DNA of 64,000 bases from Desulfovibrio sp. (GCA_031279825.1 JAITHT010000046.1:1-64000), one strand, 5' to 3'. Counted from the stretch's first letter, positions 47,505 to 58,761 are shown. A program made the numbers and translations. The notes: a model not told the origin generated them from the letters alone.

Positions 47505-47822
47505 ATGACGACAGTCAGCAGTGATCGTATCAGAATCAAGCTCAAGGCATATGATTACCGTATTCTGGACAAGGCCGTTTCCGAGATAGTGGATACGGCG
47601 CGCAACACGGGTGCCGGCATTGCCGGCCCGATTCCCCTGCCCACGAATATCCACAAATATACGGTAAACCGTAGCGTGCACGTCGACAAGAAGTCGCGTG
47701 AACAATTTGAGATGCGTATCCATAAACGGCTGGTGGATATTCTTGAGCCCACCCAGCAAACGGTAGACGCCTTGGGCAAACTCTCTCTGCCTGCCGGTGT
47801 GGATGTTGAAATCAAGCTGTAG
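47505..47822 (+). CDS. rpsJ: 30S ribosomal protein S10
   Basis: [40 protein letters not shown]. Confidence 0.97.
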   Translation: MTTVSSDRIRIKLKAYDYRILDKAVSEIVDTARNTGAGIAGPIPLPTNIHKYTVNRSVHVDKKSREQFEMRIHKRLVDILEPTQQTVDALGKLSLPAGVDVEIKL

Positions 47823-47832
47823 TGAGGAAGTC

Positions 47833-48462
47833 ATGGCTGAGAAATTGGGAATTTTGGGTCGCAAGCTTGGCATGACTCGTATTTTCGCCAGCGACGGTTC
47901 CGCTGTTGCGGTTACCGTGATTCAGGCCGGCCCCTGTCCTGTGGTGCAGGTAAAAAACGCCGAAACCGACGGATACTATGCGGTGCAGATAGCCTTTGGC
48001 GCGGATAAAGAAAAGCACATGACAAAGCCGCTTGTCGGGCATTTCAATAAGGCGGGTAAGGGTTTTTTCCGCTCTTTGCGCGAAATCCGGCTGGAAGGCC
48101 CGGGGAATTTGGCGGTCGGCGATGAAATTTCGGCTTCTATTTTTGCCGCGGGCGAAAAGGTGAAGATCACCGGTCGAAGCATAGGCAAAGGCACAGCCGG
48201 CGTTATGAAGCGCTGGAATTTCCGCGGCGCGTGTTCCTCACACGGCGCGGAAAAGGTGCATAGAAGCGGTGGCTCCATCGGCAACAACACGGAGCCTTCC
48301 AAAGTCTGGAAGGGCAAAAAAATGGCCGGACATCTCGGTGCTCGACGGGTCACTTCTCACAATCTGGAAGTTGTCGCCGTTCGTCCGGAAGATAACGTGA
48401 TTTTGGTCAGGGGCGCCGTACCCGGTCCCAGGAACGGCCTGATCATGGTGCGTAAGCAGTAG
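47833..48462 (+). CDS. rplC: 50S ribosomal protein L3
   Basis: [34 protein letters not shown]. Confidence 0.97.
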   Translation: MAEKLGILGRKLGMTRIFASDGSAVAVTVIQAGPCPVVQVKNAETDGYYAVQIAFGADKEKHMTKPLVGHFNKAGKGFFRSLREIRLEGPGNLAVGDEISASIFAAGEKVKITGRSIGKGTAGVMKRWNFRGACSSHGAEKVHRSGGSIGNNTEPSKVWKGKKMAGHLGARRVTSHNLEVVAVRPEDNVILVRGAVPGPRNGLIMVRKQ

Positions 48463-48476
48463 AAAAGGAAAAGCTC

Positions 48477-49124
48477 ATGGCTCAGGTAACCGTATTTGAT
48501 CAGGAAAAAAAGCAAGCCGGCAGCGTTACGCTTGCGCCGGAAGTTTTTGAAATCCCGGTGCGAGCTGAAATACTCAATCTGGTCGTACGCGCTATGCGCG
48601 CTTCCTGGCGTGCCGGCACCCACCAAACGCTGACCCGCTCCATGATGAAGGGAGGGGGGGCCAAGCCTTGGCGGCAAAAGGGCACGGGGCGGGCTCGCTC
48701 CGGATCCGGCATTTCGCCTGTCTGGACAGGCGGGGCCGTGGTGTTTGGCCCGCAGCCGCGCGACTACAGTTTTAAGGTGAATAAAAAGGTCCGTCGCCTG
48801 GCGTTGAAAATGGCGCTGTCTTCACGCCTTGCCGGGGAAAATCTTATGGTTGTAAAGGACATCTCCCTGCCTGAAGCCAAAACGAAGTATTTTGCCGGAA
48901 TCAAGCAGGCGCTGGGGCTGGACAAGGCCCTGGTGGTGGTGCCGAATGATGCGTATTCCCTGATGCTGGCCGGCCGCAATATTCCCGGGCTGATGTTGCT
49001 GCCTCCCGAACAGCTCAATGTATATGACGTGCTGAAGCACCCGCAGCTTGTGCTGCTTGAAGGCGTTATTGATCCCGTGACCGCGCGACTGCTGGCTCCT
49101 GCGGAAGAGATCGGGGCGGAGTAA
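48477..49124 (+). CDS. rplD: 50S ribosomal protein L4
   Basis: GTHQTLTRSMMKGGGAKPWRQKGTGRARSGSGISPVWTGGAVVFGP. Confidence 0.97.
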   Translation: MAQVTVFDQEKKQAGSVTLAPEVFEIPVRAEILNLVVRAMRASWRAGTHQTLTRSMMKGGGAKPWRQKGTGRARSGSGISPVWTGGAVVFGPQPRDYSFKVNKKVRRLALKMALSSRLAGENLMVVKDISLPEAKTKYFAGIKQALGLDKALVVVPNDAYSLMLAGRNIPGLMLLPPEQLNVYDVLKHPQLVLLEGVIDPVTARLLAPAEEIGAE

Positions 49125-49134
49125 GGAGGGCGCC

Positions 49135-49434
49135 ATGGATTACACGCAAATTCTTATCAAGCCGCTTATTTCCGAAAAAGGCACTTTTTTGAAGGAAGAA
49201 GTCAACCAGGTGGCCTTTTTTGTGAGACGGAACTCCAATAAGGTTCAGATAAAAAAAGCGGTTGAAGATGCCTTTGCGGTGAAGGTAGAGGCTGTCAACG
49301 TGGTGGTGAAAAAGCCGCTGGCGAAGATTTTTTCCCGTGGCCGCAAGCGCCTTGCCGGTACGGTGCCGGGTTATAAAAAAGCCTATGTTACCTTGGCCCC
49401 CGGCAGTAAAATAGAGTTTTTCGAGGGAGTGTAG
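49135..49434 (+). CDS. rplW: 50S ribosomal protein L23
   Basis: [17 protein letters not shown]...[30 protein letters not shown]. Confidence 0.96.
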   Translation: MDYTQILIKPLISEKGTFLKEEVNQVAFFVRRNSNKVQIKKAVEDAFAVKVEAVNVVVKKPLAKIFSRGRKRLAGTVPGYKKAYVTLAPGSKIEFFEGV

Positions 49435-49436
49435 TT

Positions 49437-50261
49437 ATGGCCATACGTACGCTGAAACCCACCTCGGCAGGACGTCGCTTCCAGACGGTTTCCTCCTTTG
49501 AGGAAGTTACGGCCACGCGTCCTGAAAAGTCGCTTACCGTAGGGCTTTGCAAGTCAGCCGGACGTAATAATAACGGTCGCGTCACCAGCCGCCGTCGCGG
49601 CGGTGGCCACAAGCGCCTGTACCGTCTGATAGATTTCAAACGGGACAAGGTCGGCATAAGCGCCGTCGTGACCGGCATAGAATACGATCCCAACCGTTCG
49701 GCAAGAATTGCCCTTGTGCGTTATTCGGACGGTGAAAAGCGTTATATTCTCGCTCCGGTCGGCATTGCCGTGGGGGACAGCATCCTTACCGGCGAGGGCG
49801 CGGATATCAAGCCCGGCAATGCCCTGGCCTTAAGCCGGATTCCCGTGGGTACCCTGGTGCATAATATTGAACTGCATCCCGGACGCGGCGGGCAGTTTTG
49901 CAGAAGCGCCGGGACCTTCGCCCAGGTCGTGGCCAAGGAAGGCAAGTACGTCACCCTGCGCATGCCTTCGGGCGAAGTGCGCAAAGTGCTTGCGGTCGGC
50001 ATGGCTTCCATCGGCCAGGTGGGCAACATCCAGCATGAGAATATTTCCCTTGGCAAGGCCGGCCGCAATCGTTGGCTTGGCCGCCGTCCCAAGGTCCGCG
50101 GCGTGGCTATGAACCCGGTGGATCACCCCCTTGGAGGCGGCGAAGGCAGGAGTTCCGGCGGTCGTCATCCGGTGACCCCATGGGGTGTGCCCACCAAGGG
50201 CTACAAGACCCGTGACCGCAAGAAGGCTTCTTCCAAGCTGATTGTAACCCGGCGCAAGTAG
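49437..50261 (+). CDS. rplB: 50S ribosomal protein L2
   Basis: [57 protein letters not shown]. Confidence 0.98.
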   Translation: MAIRTLKPTSAGRRFQTVSSFEEVTATRPEKSLTVGLCKSAGRNNNGRVTSRRRGGGHKRLYRLIDFKRDKVGISAVVTGIEYDPNRSARIALVRYSDGEKRYILAPVGIAVGDSILTGEGADIKPGNALALSRIPVGTLVHNIELHPGRGGQFCRSAGTFAQVVAKEGKYVTLRMPSGEVRKVLAVGMASIGQVGNIQHENISLGKAGRNRWLGRRPKVRGVAMNPVDHPLGGGEGRSSGGRHPVTPWGVPTKGYKTRDRKKASSKLIVTRRK

Positions 50262-50275
50262 GTAGGAGTTGACCA

Positions 50276-50557
50276 ATGCCGAGATCACTGAAAAAAGGTC
50301 CTTTTGTGGACGGGCATCTGCTGCATAAAGTTGAAGCCGCCGTGGCGAATGGCGATCGCCGGGTTATTAAGACTTGGTCGCGCCGGTCAACCATATTGCC
50401 GGAAATGGTGGGGCTTACTTTTGCCGTCCATAACGGGCGCAAGTTCATCCCTGTGTTTATCACCGAAAACATGGTCGGGCATAAATTGGGCGAGTTTTCA
50501 CTCACCCGCGTTTTCCACGGTCATGCGGCGGACAAAAAGACGAAGGTCAAGAAGTAA
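50276..50557 (+). CDS. rpsS: 30S ribosomal protein S19
   Basis: [20 protein letters not shown]...[46 protein letters not shown]. Confidence 0.98.
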   Translation: MPRSLKKGPFVDGHLLHKVEAAVANGDRRVIKTWSRRSTILPEMVGLTFAVHNGRKFIPVFITENMVGHKLGEFSLTRVFHGHAADKKTKVKK

Positions 50558-50568
50558 AGGGGGGTTGG

Positions 50569-50901
50569 ATGGAAACACGGGCAACCTTGAAAGGCGTGCG
50601 GGTATCACCGAGAAAGACCCGCCTTGTGGCGCGCAATGTGGTCGGACTTGAAGCCGCCAAAGCCTTGGATATTCTTCAGTTTACCCCGCAAAAGGCCGCT
50701 TTTGTCCTGCGCCAGGTGCTGTATTCGGCCGTTTCCAACGGTGCCAACGTGTCGTCTATTGATCCCGACGCGCTGATGGTAAAGGAAATTATTGTCAACG
50801 AAGGTCCCAGCTGGAAACGTTTTTTGCCGCGCGCGCAAGGCCGCGCCTCGCAAGTTAAGAAGCGTACCAGCCATATTACAGTCATTCTTGCCGAGAGCTA
50901 G
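50569..50901 (+). CDS. rplV: 50S ribosomal protein L22
   Basis: [20 protein letters not shown]...[29 protein letters not shown]. Confidence 0.97.
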   Translation: METRATLKGVRVSPRKTRLVARNVVGLEAAKALDILQFTPQKAAFVLRQVLYSAVSNGANVSSIDPDALMVKEIIVNEGPSWKRFLPRAQGRASQVKKRTSHITVILAES

Positions 50902-50909
50902 GAACAATT

Positions 50910-51551
50910 ATGGGTCAGAAAGTCAATCCCTTCGGGTTCCGGCTCGGGTACAACAAGAACTGGCAGTCCCGCTGGTACAGCAAAAAAGAGTACCCGGCCT
51001 TTGTTTATGAAGATCACACCATCCGCGCGCATGTGAAAAAGCTTTTGTTTGCCGCGGGCATTTCGCGCATTGAGATCGAGCGCCCCGGCGACAAGGTGCG
51101 GCTTATTCTTTCCACCGCCCGGCCCGGTATCGTCATCGGGCGCAAAGGCGTGGAAATAGAAAAGCTGCGTACCGATCTGCGCAAGGAGTTCGGGCGGGAG
51201 TTCGCCATTGAAGTAAACGAGATTCGTCGTCCCGAAATAGAGGCGCAGCTCGTGGCTGAAAATGTGGCTCAGCAGCTTGAACGTCGAGTGGCGTTTCGCC
51301 GCGCCATGAAGCGTACGGTGTCCATGGCCCGCAAGTTCGGGGCCGAGGGTATTAAAATCGGCTGTGCCGGCCGTCTTGCCGGGGCGGAAATCGCTCGCAG
51401 CGAATGGTATCGGGACGGTCGCGTGCCCCTGCAGACGCTTCGGGCCGACATTGATTACGGCTATGCCGAAGCCACCACCACTTACGGCATTATTGGCGTA
51501 AAGGTGTGGATATTCAAGGGTGAAATCCTCGACAATGAGGTGAATTCGTAA
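50910..51551 (+). CDS. rpsC: 30S ribosomal protein S3
   Basis: [39 protein letters not shown]. Confidence 0.98.
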   Translation: MGQKVNPFGFRLGYNKNWQSRWYSKKEYPAFVYEDHTIRAHVKKLLFAAGISRIEIERPGDKVRLILSTARPGIVIGRKGVEIEKLRTDLRKEFGREFAIEVNEIRRPEIEAQLVAENVAQQLERRVAFRRAMKRTVSMARKFGAEGIKIGCAGRLAGAEIARSEWYRDGRVPLQTLRADIDYGYAEATTTYGIIGVKVWIFKGEILDNEVNS

Positions 51552-51967
51552 TGCTTAGCCCCAAACGGACAAAATTTCGCAAGCTGCAAAAGGGCCGCCT
51601 TAAAGGTCCGGCATTACGCGGCGCGCAGATAGCTTTCGGCGATTACGGCCTTAGAGCTCTGGAGCACGGTAAATTGACCAATCAGCAAATAGAGGCCGCG
51701 CGTATTGCTATGATGCGTCACATCAAGCGCGGCGGGAAGGTCTGGATTCGCGTTTTTCCGGATCATTCCTATACGGCGAAGCCGCTTGAAGTCAGGATGG
51801 GTTCCGGCAAGGGCGCGCCTGCGGGCTGGTATGCCCCGGTGAAGCCGGGCCGTATTTTATACGAACTTAAGGGTGTGAGTTATGAGCTTGCCAAGGAGGC
51901 GCTTACCCGCGCCGCCCATAAGCTGCCTATAAAAACGTATATAGTGGCGCGGGAGGACTTGGCATGA
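51551..51967 (+). CDS. rplP: 50S ribosomal protein L16
   Basis: [19 protein letters not shown]...[23 protein letters not shown]. Confidence 0.97.
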   Translation: MLSPKRTKFRKLQKGRLKGPALRGAQIAFGDYGLRALEHGKLTNQQIEAARIAMMRHIKRGGKVWIRVFPDHSYTAKPLEVRMGSGKGAPAGWYAPVKPGRILYELKGVSYELAKEALTRAAHKLPIKTYIVAREDLA

Positions 51968-52317
51968 GCGCGGTGAAACGTAAGGTCCGCCGTCTTGAGC
52001 GGTACCGGGCCAAAGTAAAGGGCAAAAGCGTCCCCGAAATTCAGGGAAAGGGCAAGGCAGACGCCCGTGACGGCAAGGCCGTGAATATCCGGGCCGCGCT
52101 TGCTCTGAAGAAAAAGAGCGGAAAAGCGGCGCGCGAATTCGATAATCTGGACATGGATAAATTGAAGAATATGCTTGAGGAAACCCGTAAGGAACTTTTT
52201 ACTCTGCGTTTCAGGCACGCTACCCGCCAGCTTGGGAGCACGGCATCCATTCCTGCGGCAAAACGCCGTATCGCGCGTATCCTTACTTTGATTAGGCAGA
52301 AGGAAGTGGGGGTATAA
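51964..52317 (+). CDS. rpmC: 50S ribosomal protein L29 with long basic N-terminal extension
   Basis: C-terminal [50 protein letters not shown] is L29; about 55 extra N-terminal residues; ATGA overlap with rplP. Confidence 0.9.
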   Translation: MSAVKRKVRRLERYRAKVKGKSVPEIQGKGKADARDGKAVNIRAALALKKKSGKAAREFDNLDMDKLKNMLEETRKELFTLRFRHATRQLGSTASIPAAKRRIARILTLIRQKEVGV

Positions 52318-52318
52318 C

Positions 52319-52585
52319 ATGTCTGCAAGTCTTGAACACAGAAAGGGCAGATCGTTGGTGGGGATGGTTGTCAGCAATAAGAACGACAAGACTATTGTTG
52401 TTCGCGTGGAGTCGTTGATAAAACATCCCCTTTTCAAAAAGTTTGTTCGCCGTCACAAGAAGTTCACGGCGCATGATCCCAATAACGAATGCGGCTTGGG
52501 TGATACCGTCAAGATTATTGAGTATCGTCCTTTAAGCCGTAATAAGCGTTGGCATTTGGTTTCCATACTGGAAAAAGCCGTCTAA
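52319..52585 (+). CDS. rpsQ: 30S ribosomal protein S17
   Basis: [72 protein letters not shown]. Confidence 0.97.
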   Translation: MSASLEHRKGRSLVGMVVSNKNDKTIVVRVESLIKHPLFKKFVRRHKKFTAHDPNNECGLGDTVKIIEYRPLSRNKRWHLVSILEKAV

Positions 52586-52594
52586 GGAGCTGCC

Positions 52595-52963
52595 ATGATT
52601 CAGGTAGAATCCGCGTTGGAAGTGGCGGATAATTCCGGGGCCAAACGTGTCGCCTGCATTAAGGTGCTTGGTGGTTCCAAGCGTCGATACGCATCCGTAG
52701 GTGATATCATTATGGTTTCCGTGAAAGATGCCATGCCGCACAGTAAAGTCAAAAAAGGCGACGTGATGCAGGCTGTTATCGTTCGTACGGCCAAGGAACT
52801 TCGCCGGCCTGACGGTTCGTATATAAAATTCGACACCAATGCCGCCGTATTGCTGACCAAGCAGGGTGAGCCCGTCGGGACGCGTATTTTCGGCCCGGTC
52901 GCCAGAGAACTGCGTGCCAGAAACTTTATGAAAATCGTCTCTCTTGCTCCTGAGGTACTGTAG
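52595..52963 (+). CDS. rplN: 50S ribosomal protein L14
   Basis: [46 protein letters not shown]. Confidence 0.98.
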   Translation: MIQVESALEVADNSGAKRVACIKVLGGSKRRYASVGDIIMVSVKDAMPHSKVKKGDVMQAVIVRTAKELRRPDGSYIKFDTNAAVLLTKQGEPVGTRIFGPVARELRARNFMKIVSLAPEVL

Positions 52964-52973
52964 GATCGCCGCC

Positions 52974-53336
52974 ATGAAACAGTTTCGTATTCATAAAGAT
53001 GATGTGGTGATGGTAATCGCCGGTAAGGATAAGGGCAAGATCGGCCGGGTTTTGAAAATTCTGCGTAAGCATGACAGGGTGCTTGTGGAAAAGGTCAATA
53101 TAGCCGTCCGGCATATGAGGCCCAATCCGCAACTGCAACAGCCCGGCGGCAGAGTGGAAAAAGAAATGCCCGTTCATGTGTCCAATGTGGTGGTGCAGTG
53201 TCCCGTGTGCAAGCAATCCACCCGTATCGGCTATCGATATTTAGAAGAAAGCAAGGACGGCAAAACCAAACGGAAACGGGTTCGATTCTGCAAAAAATGC
53301 AACGAAATTATGGCTCAGGGTGGTAAAAAGAAATGA
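52974..53336 (+). CDS. rplX: 50S ribosomal protein L24 with C-terminal CXXC pairs
   Basis: [22 protein letters not shown]...[46 protein letters not shown]. Confidence 0.96.
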   Translation: MKQFRIHKDDVVMVIAGKDKGKIGRVLKILRKHDRVLVEKVNIAVRHMRPNPQLQQPGGRVEKEMPVHVSNVVVQCPVCKQSTRIGYRYLEESKDGKTKRKRVRFCKKCNEIMAQGGKKK

Positions 53337-53872
53337 CACGCCTTGAAAAACAATATCGCGAGAAAGTGGCTCCCGGCCTGCGGACGGAATTCGGTTATAA
53401 ATCCTCCATGCAGATCCCGGGGCTTGAGAAAATCTCGCTGAATATCGGTCTCGGCGCGGCTTCGCAGAACAACAAGCTTATGGAAGAGGCTGTTTCGGAG
53501 CTTACCTCCATCGCCGGCCAGAAAGCGGTGATTACGCGGGCCAGAAAGTCCATCGCCTCCTTTAAGCTGCGTGAGGGTATGCCCATTGGTTGCCGGGTCA
53601 CGTTGCGCGGTCAGAGAATGTGGGATTTTCTCGACAAATTGGTGAATTTCGCCCTGCCTCGTGTGCGCGATTTTCGCGGCATTCCTGACCGGGGCTTTGA
53701 CGGACGGGGCAATTTTACCTTGGGCATCAAGGAACATACCATCTTTCCCGAGTTGGAAGCCGATAGGGTGGAGAACCCTAAGGGCATGAATATCACCATT
53801 GTTACCACAGCCCGCACCGACAAGGAAGGCAAGCAGCTGCTCGAGCAGCTCGGCATGCCTTTCAGAAAGTAA
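53333..53872 (+). CDS. rplE: 50S ribosomal protein L5
   Basis: [63 protein letters not shown]. Confidence 0.97.
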   Translation: MTRLEKQYREKVAPGLRTEFGYKSSMQIPGLEKISLNIGLGAASQNNKLMEEAVSELTSIAGQKAVITRARKSIASFKLREGMPIGCRVTLRGQRMWDFLDKLVNFALPRVRDFRGIPDRGFDGRGNFTLGIKEHTIFPELEADRVENPKGMNITIVTTARTDKEGKQLLEQLGMPFRK

Positions 53873-53884
53873 GGAGAAATTGTC

Positions 53885-54070
53885 TTGTCCCGCACTTCTC
53901 TTGAAATAAAGGCGAAACGCAAGCCGAAATTCAGCGCGCGCGCGTATAACCGTTGCCCCGTATGCGGCCGTGCCCGTGCGTATATGCGCAAATTCGGCCT
54001 CTGCCGCATCTGTTTCCGGAATATGTCCCTGCGAGGGGAACTGCCCGGAGTACGCAAGTCAAGCTGGTAA
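53885..54070 (+). CDS. rpsN: 30S ribosomal protein S14, zinc-binding (type Z)
   Basis: [42 protein letters not shown] start. Confidence 0.96.
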   Translation: MSRTSLEIKAKRKPKFSARAYNRCPVCGRARAYMRKFGLCRICFRNMSLRGELPGVRKSSW

Positions 54071-54095
54071 GATACGTGTTAAGGAGAATGATGAC

Positions 54096-54476
54096 ATGCT
54101 GACCGATCCCATTGCCGATATGCTGACGCGTATCCGCAACGCGCACTTGGCCCTGCATAAGGAAGTGAGTGTGCCGCGCTCGAAGATGAAGGAATCCATT
54201 GCCGCCATCCTCAAGCAGGAAGGATATGTTGACGACGTTGCAGTCGGAGACAAGGCTATTTCTATTACCCTGAAATATCACAAAGGCCGACCGGCTATCT
54301 CCGGACTCAAAAGAGTAAGCAAGCCAGGCCGTCGTGTGTACGTCGCATCTTCCCGAATCCCCCGGGTGCAGAACGGTCTCGGCATCTGCGTTCTCTCCAC
54401 CTCCAGCGGTCTGCTTGAAGGTCAGGCCGCGTACGAGAAGAGGGTGGGGGGCGAACTTGTGTGTGAAATCTGGTAG
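54096..54476 (+). CDS. rpsH: 30S ribosomal protein S8
   Basis: MLTDPIADMLTRIRNAHLALHKEVSVPRSKMKESIAAIL. Confidence 0.97.
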   Translation: MLTDPIADMLTRIRNAHLALHKEVSVPRSKMKESIAAILKQEGYVDDVAVGDKAISITLKYHKGRPAISGLKRVSKPGRRVYVASSRIPRVQNGLGICVLSTSSGLLEGQAAYEKRVGGELVCEIW

Positions 54477-54485
54477 GGTGAGGAT

Positions 54486-55025
54486 ATGTCCAGAATAGGT
54501 AAAAAACCCATAGATCTTCCCAAAGGGGTTGAGGTCAGGTTTGACGGAAGCGTCGTGAATATCAAGGGTCCAAAAGGGAGCCTGACGACTCCGCTTGCCG
54601 ACTGCCTTGACTATGCGCTTGCCGGCGGCCAGGTAAGCATTACCCGCAAGGATGACAGTCCTCTGGCCAGGGCGCAGCACGGTTTGAGACGAACCCTGCT
54701 TGCCAATTGCATCGCGGGTGTGGATAAGGGATTTTCCAAAAGTCTGGAAGTCATCGGCGTGGGATACAGGGTGGCGGTTAAGGGCAATGTTGTCGAGCTT
54801 GCTCTGGGATTTTCGCATCCGATGATTGTGGAACTTCCCAAGGGAATTGAAGCCAAGGCGGAAGGTCAGAAATTGACCATCAGCGGTATTGATAAGGAGC
54901 AGGTCGGCGAGTTTGCGGCCCGTATTCGCCGGTTGCGTAAGCCTGAGCCCTATAAGGGCAAAGGAATCCGCTATGAAAATGAGCAGATTCGCCGTAAGGT
55001 CGGCAAATCCGGCGGCAAGAAATAG
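54486..55025 (+). CDS. rplF: 50S ribosomal protein L6
   Basis: MSRIGKKPIDLPKGVEV...NCIAGVDKGFSKSLEVIGVGYRVAVKGNVVELALGFSHP. Confidence 0.97.
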   Translation: MSRIGKKPIDLPKGVEVRFDGSVVNIKGPKGSLTTPLADCLDYALAGGQVSITRKDDSPLARAQHGLRRTLLANCIAGVDKGFSKSLEVIGVGYRVAVKGNVVELALGFSHPMIVELPKGIEAKAEGQKLTISGIDKEQVGEFAARIRRLRKPEPYKGKGIRYENEQIRRKVGKSGGKK

Positions 55026-55036
55026 GCAGGTGAGAT

Positions 55037-55399
55037 ATGGTTGCTATCAATAAGGAAGTTGCGAGACAGCGCCGTAAAGTGCGCATACGCAAAAAGATTT
55101 TCGGCACGCAGGGCCGTCCCCGTTTGGTGGTGTTTCGTTCCAACCTGCATCTTTACGCTCAGATTATAGATGATGAAAGCGGCACGACGCTTGTCAGCGC
55201 ATCCACTCTGGCCATGAAAGGTTCGGGTGAATTCGTGCGTTGCAGCAAAACCGGCGGCGAATTGGTGGGCAAGGAAATTGCGCGGCTTGCCAAAGAAAAG
55301 AGCATATCCCGCGTCGTGTTTGATCGTAACGGCTACATTTATCACGGCCGCATCAAAGCCGTGGCCGATGGAGCTCGTGAAGCCGGTCTTGACTTTTAA
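55037..55399 (+). CDS. rplR: 50S ribosomal protein L18
   Basis: [46 protein letters not shown]. Confidence 0.96.
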   Translation: MVAINKEVARQRRKVRIRKKIFGTQGRPRLVVFRSNLHLYAQIIDDESGTTLVSASTLAMKGSGEFVRCSKTGGELVGKEIARLAKEKSISRVVFDRNGYIYHGRIKAVADGAREAGLDF

Positions 55400-55417
55400 T
55401 GTCAGCAGGTGAGCTCT

Positions 55418-55909
55418 ATGGAACAAAATGAATCGGGAATGGTTGAAAAGATTGTCGCCCTTAACCGTGTTGCAAAGGTTGTGAAGGGCGGTCGGAGATT
55501 TTCTTTCTCCGCTCTGGTGGTGGTGGGCGACGGCAAAGGTTCCGTGGGTTTCGCCCTCGGTAAGGCTCAGGAAGTGCCCGAAGCCTTGCGCAAGGCGACG
55601 GAACGCGCCCGCAAAACGATGATACGGGTTCCTCTGATAGAGGGAACATTGCCGTACGAGGTGCTGGGCGTTTACGGAGCCGGCAGGGTGATGCTCAAAC
55701 CTGCTTCACGCGGTACCGGTATCATTGCCGGCGGTGCCGTGCGTGCGATCATGGAGGCGGTCGGAGTTTCCGACGTGCTGGCCAAAGCCATCGGCACCAA
55801 TAATCCGCACAATGTCTTGCGGGCAACGGTTGAGGGGCTTGCGTCGCTTCGTAGCGCCGAGGCCGTAAGCGATATTCGCAGCAAAAAGCTCGCCACGCCG
55901 CGTAAATAG
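55418..55909 (+). CDS. rpsE: 30S ribosomal protein S5
   Basis: [48 protein letters not shown]. Confidence 0.97.
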   Translation: MEQNESGMVEKIVALNRVAKVVKGGRRFSFSALVVVGDGKGSVGFALGKAQEVPEALRKATERARKTMIRVPLIEGTLPYEVLGVYGAGRVMLKPASRGTGIIAGGAVRAIMEAVGVSDVLAKAIGTNNPHNVLRATVEGLASLRSAEAVSDIRSKKLATPRK

Positions 55910-56005
55910 CGCGTAATGGCGCGTATCGGCTCCGGCGGCGGAACATGTGGTACTGAAAAGCGCTATCCCGAAGTATTCAGGCGTCGGGGCAGGCAGGATG
56001 AAGTC

Positions 56006-56176
56006 ATGATCAAGGTAAAACTCGTTCGCAGTAAAATCGGCTGTAGCCCGAAACAGCGCCAGGTGTTGGCGGCCCTCGGCCTGCGGCGCATGCAGATGGT
56101 GAAGTCGTTTGAGGACAATGCCGCGATTCGCGGCATGATCGCCAAAGTACGGCATATGGTGGAGGTAAGTGAATGA
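56006..56176 (+). CDS. rpmD: 50S ribosomal protein L30
   Basis: [54 protein letters not shown]. Confidence 0.95.
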   Translation: MIKVKLVRSKIGCSPKQRQVLAALGLRRMQMVKSFEDNAAIRGMIAKVRHMVEVSE

Positions 56177-56631
56177 TGCGGCTCCACTCCTTATATCCCT
56201 TTGTTGAAGAAAGGAAGACGCGCAAGCGCGTCGGCCGGGGCTCGGGATCAGGTCTTGGGTGTACCGCCGGCAAGGGCAACAAGGGTCAGAACGCCCGTTC
56301 GGGCGGTGGCGCCCCCGCCGGCTTTGAAGGCGGACAGATGCCCTTGCAGCGTCGTTTGCCTAAACGCGGGTTTAAAAACGCGCCTTTTAGAAATCGCTAT
56401 TCCCTTGTCAGTTTGGCGGTACTCGTCAGCCATTTTGAGGGCAAGAGCGCAATATCGCTTGAGGATATTTACGGGCGGGGGCTTGCGGGTAACGGCAAGC
56501 CGGTAAAGGTGCTGGATGACGGCGCGTTGACCTTAAGCGGCCCTTTGTGGATTGAAGCGCATACATTCAGCGCATCCGCGCGCGAAAAGTTGCGTAATGC
56601 GGGCGGTGAAGCCAAAGCCCTGGAAGGATAA
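56176..56631 (+). CDS. rplO: 50S ribosomal protein L15
   Basis: [54 protein letters not shown]. Confidence 0.97.
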   Translation: MRLHSLYPFVEERKTRKRVGRGSGSGLGCTAGKGNKGQNARSGGGAPAGFEGGQMPLQRRLPKRGFKNAPFRNRYSLVSLAVLVSHFEGKSAISLEDIYGRGLAGNGKPVKVLDDGALTLSGPLWIEAHTFSASAREKLRNAGGEAKALEG

Positions 56632-56637
56632 TACATC

Positions 56638-57951
56638 GTGTCCGTGCAAGGCGTAAAAAATTTGGCCTACGTTCCCGATCTCTGGCGCAAGCTCGGCTGG
56701 ACCTTTATGATCCTTTTGGCGTACCGGGTGGGCATACATGTGCCTATTCCGGGTGTTGACGTCAAAGCCATGGCCGACTTTTTTGCCCAGGCCGAGGGAA
56801 CTCTGTTCAACGTGTTTGATATGTTTTCCGGCGGCGGACTTCGTAATGTGTCCATCTTCGCTCTTGGCGTGATGCCCTATATTTCCGCCTCCATCATCAT
56901 GCAACTGTTGCAGGTGCTCAGCCCGGATCTCAAGCGCATGGCCAAGGAGGAGGGGGGCGTCGGCCGGAAAAAGGTTACTCAGTATACCCGCTATGCCACG
57001 GTGCTGATCTCTCTCGTGCAGAGCTTCGGCCTTGCGACGATGCTTGAAGGGATGCCCAGCCCGCAGGGAATTCCCATGGTGCCTGAGGCGGGCGCCCTGT
57101 TCCGTGTGGTGACCATTGTTACCATGACCGCCGGCACCATCCTGATTATGTGGCTGGGAGAGCAGATTACGGCCAGAGGTATCGGCAACGGCATTTCTCT
57201 GGTGATTTTTTCCGGGATTGTCGCCGGCATTCCCAGGGCCATCGGGCAGACGTACGCCTTTTTGGGTGACACCATACCGTATATCCTGCTCCCGATAATC
57301 GGCGTCGTCATGGTTGCGGTGGTGCTGGTCATCGTGTTCGTGGAGCGGGCGCAACGGCGTATCCCCGTGCATTACGCGAAACGTCAGCAAGGGCGCAAGA
57401 TCTACGGCGGGCAGACGACGCATCTGCCGTTGCGTCTTAATACGGCCGGGGTTATTCCTCCCATTTTTGCGGGCAGTCTGCTGGTCTTTCCCGCGACGCT
57501 GGCCCAGTTTTCTCATAACGCCGTGCTTCAGTCCATGTCTCAGTGGTTTTCTCCAAGCACGATACTGTATAATGTCCTTTATGCCGCCCTGATTGTCTTT
57601 TTTTGCTATTTTTATACGGCTATTATTTTTGATCCCAAGGATATTGCCGAAAATTTAAAGAAGCAGGGAGGTTTTGTACCGGGAATCCGGCCCGGCGACA
57701 AAACCAGGGAGTACATCGGCAATGTGCTTACCCGCATTACTTTGTGGGGCGCCATATATATTACTCTTGTCTGTCTGTTGCCGCAGTTTCTCATAAGCTA
57801 CTTTAAAATTCCTTTTTATTTCGGCGGCACCAGCGTGCTCATTGTTGTCGGGGTGGCCATGGATTTTATGGGCCAGGTCAATTCATATATGATTTCACGC
57901 CAGTATGAAGGGCTTATGGGTAAAGCCAAGATAGCGGGCCGGTATCAGTAA
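56638..57951 (+). CDS. secY: Preprotein translocase subunit SecY
   Basis: LRNVSIFALGVMPYISASIIMQLLQVLSPDLKRMAKEE; GTG start; 10-TM pattern. Confidence 0.97.
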   Translation: MSVQGVKNLAYVPDLWRKLGWTFMILLAYRVGIHVPIPGVDVKAMADFFAQAEGTLFNVFDMFSGGGLRNVSIFALGVMPYISASIIMQLLQVLSPDLKRMAKEEGGVGRKKVTQYTRYATVLISLVQSFGLATMLEGMPSPQGIPMVPEAGALFRVVTIVTMTAGTILIMWLGEQITARGIGNGISLVIFSGIVAGIPRAIGQTYAFLGDTIPYILLPIIGVVMVAVVLVIVFVERAQRRIPVHYAKRQQGRKIYGGQTTHLPLRLNTAGVIPPIFAGSLLVFPATLAQFSHNAVLQSMSQWFSPSTILYNVLYAALIVFFCYFYTAIIFDPKDIAENLKKQGGFVPGIRPGDKTREYIGNVLTRITLWGAIYITLVCLLPQFLISYFKIPFYFGGTSVLIVVGVAMDFMGQVNSYMISRQYEGLMGKAKIAGRYQ

Positions 57952-58715
57952 TGAAGAAATTCCGGGGAGTATTTCTTAAAAATGAAAATGAAATAGCCCT
58001 GTTGCGTGAAGCTAACCGTATAGGGTCGTTGATTCGCGAGGCCATGAAGGCTGAGGTCAAACCCGGCGTGGCGACCATGCGTTTTGAAGAAATCGCCCAG
58101 GATATATGTCGGACCTATGCTGTTCGGCCGGCCTTTCAGGGGTACCACGGATTCCCTTTTGCATTGTGCTGTTCCGTCAATGAAGAGGTGGTGCACGGAT
58201 TCCCCTCGCGTTCGCGGATTTTAACGGAAGGGGATATCGTCAGTTTTGACATGGGCGTGGTGTATGAAGGTTTTTATGGTGATTCCGCCTGTACGGTGGG
58301 AGTGGGGGTCGTTTCGGAAGAAGCGGCCAGACTCATGCGCGTGACCGAAGAATGTCTTTCGCGTGCTGTTGCCGCAGCAACCGTGGGTAACAGCATGAAC
58401 GACATCTCCAGGGCCGTGCAGATGCATGCGGAAGCGAACGGGTACTCAATAGTGCGGCGTTTTGTCGGGCACGGTATCGGGCGCAGTCTGCACGAAAAGC
58501 CGGAAATCCCGAATTTCGTGCCGGCATTCGGTACTCCTTTGCCTCTTAAGGTCGGCATGGTGCTGGCCATTGAACCCATGCTCACCATAGGGACGCATGA
58601 AGTGGACATTTTGGAAGACAACTGGACGGCGGTGACCAGGGACAGAAAGCTGGCCGCCCATTTTGAACATAGTATTGCCGTTATGCCGCATGGTCCGGAA
58701 ATTTTAAGTCTCTGA
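57951..58715 (+). CDS. map: Methionine aminopeptidase, type I
   Basis: GFPFALCCSVNEEVVHGFPSRSRILTEGDIVSFDMGVVYEGFYGDSACTVGVG; VGHGIGRSLHEKPEIPNF; MVLAIEPMLTIG. Confidence 0.97.
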   Translation: MKKFRGVFLKNENEIALLREANRIGSLIREAMKAEVKPGVATMRFEEIAQDICRTYAVRPAFQGYHGFPFALCCSVNEEVVHGFPSRSRILTEGDIVSFDMGVVYEGFYGDSACTVGVGVVSEEAARLMRVTEECLSRAVAAATVGNSMNDISRAVQMHAEANGYSIVRRFVGHGIGRSLHEKPEIPNFVPAFGTPLPLKVGMVLAIEPMLTIGTHEVDILEDNWTAVTRDRKLAAHFEHSIAVMPHGPEILSL

Positions 58716-58732
58716 GCATCGTATTTTTATTC

Positions 58733-58761
58733 TTGACATAGGATGGCGATAGAGCTATCTA
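58733..58761 (+). promoter_or_regulatory. Putative internal sigma70 promoter upstream of rpmJ-rpsM-rpsK-rpsD-rpoA-rplQ
   Basis: TTGACA-N17-TATCTA. Confidence 0.55.
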
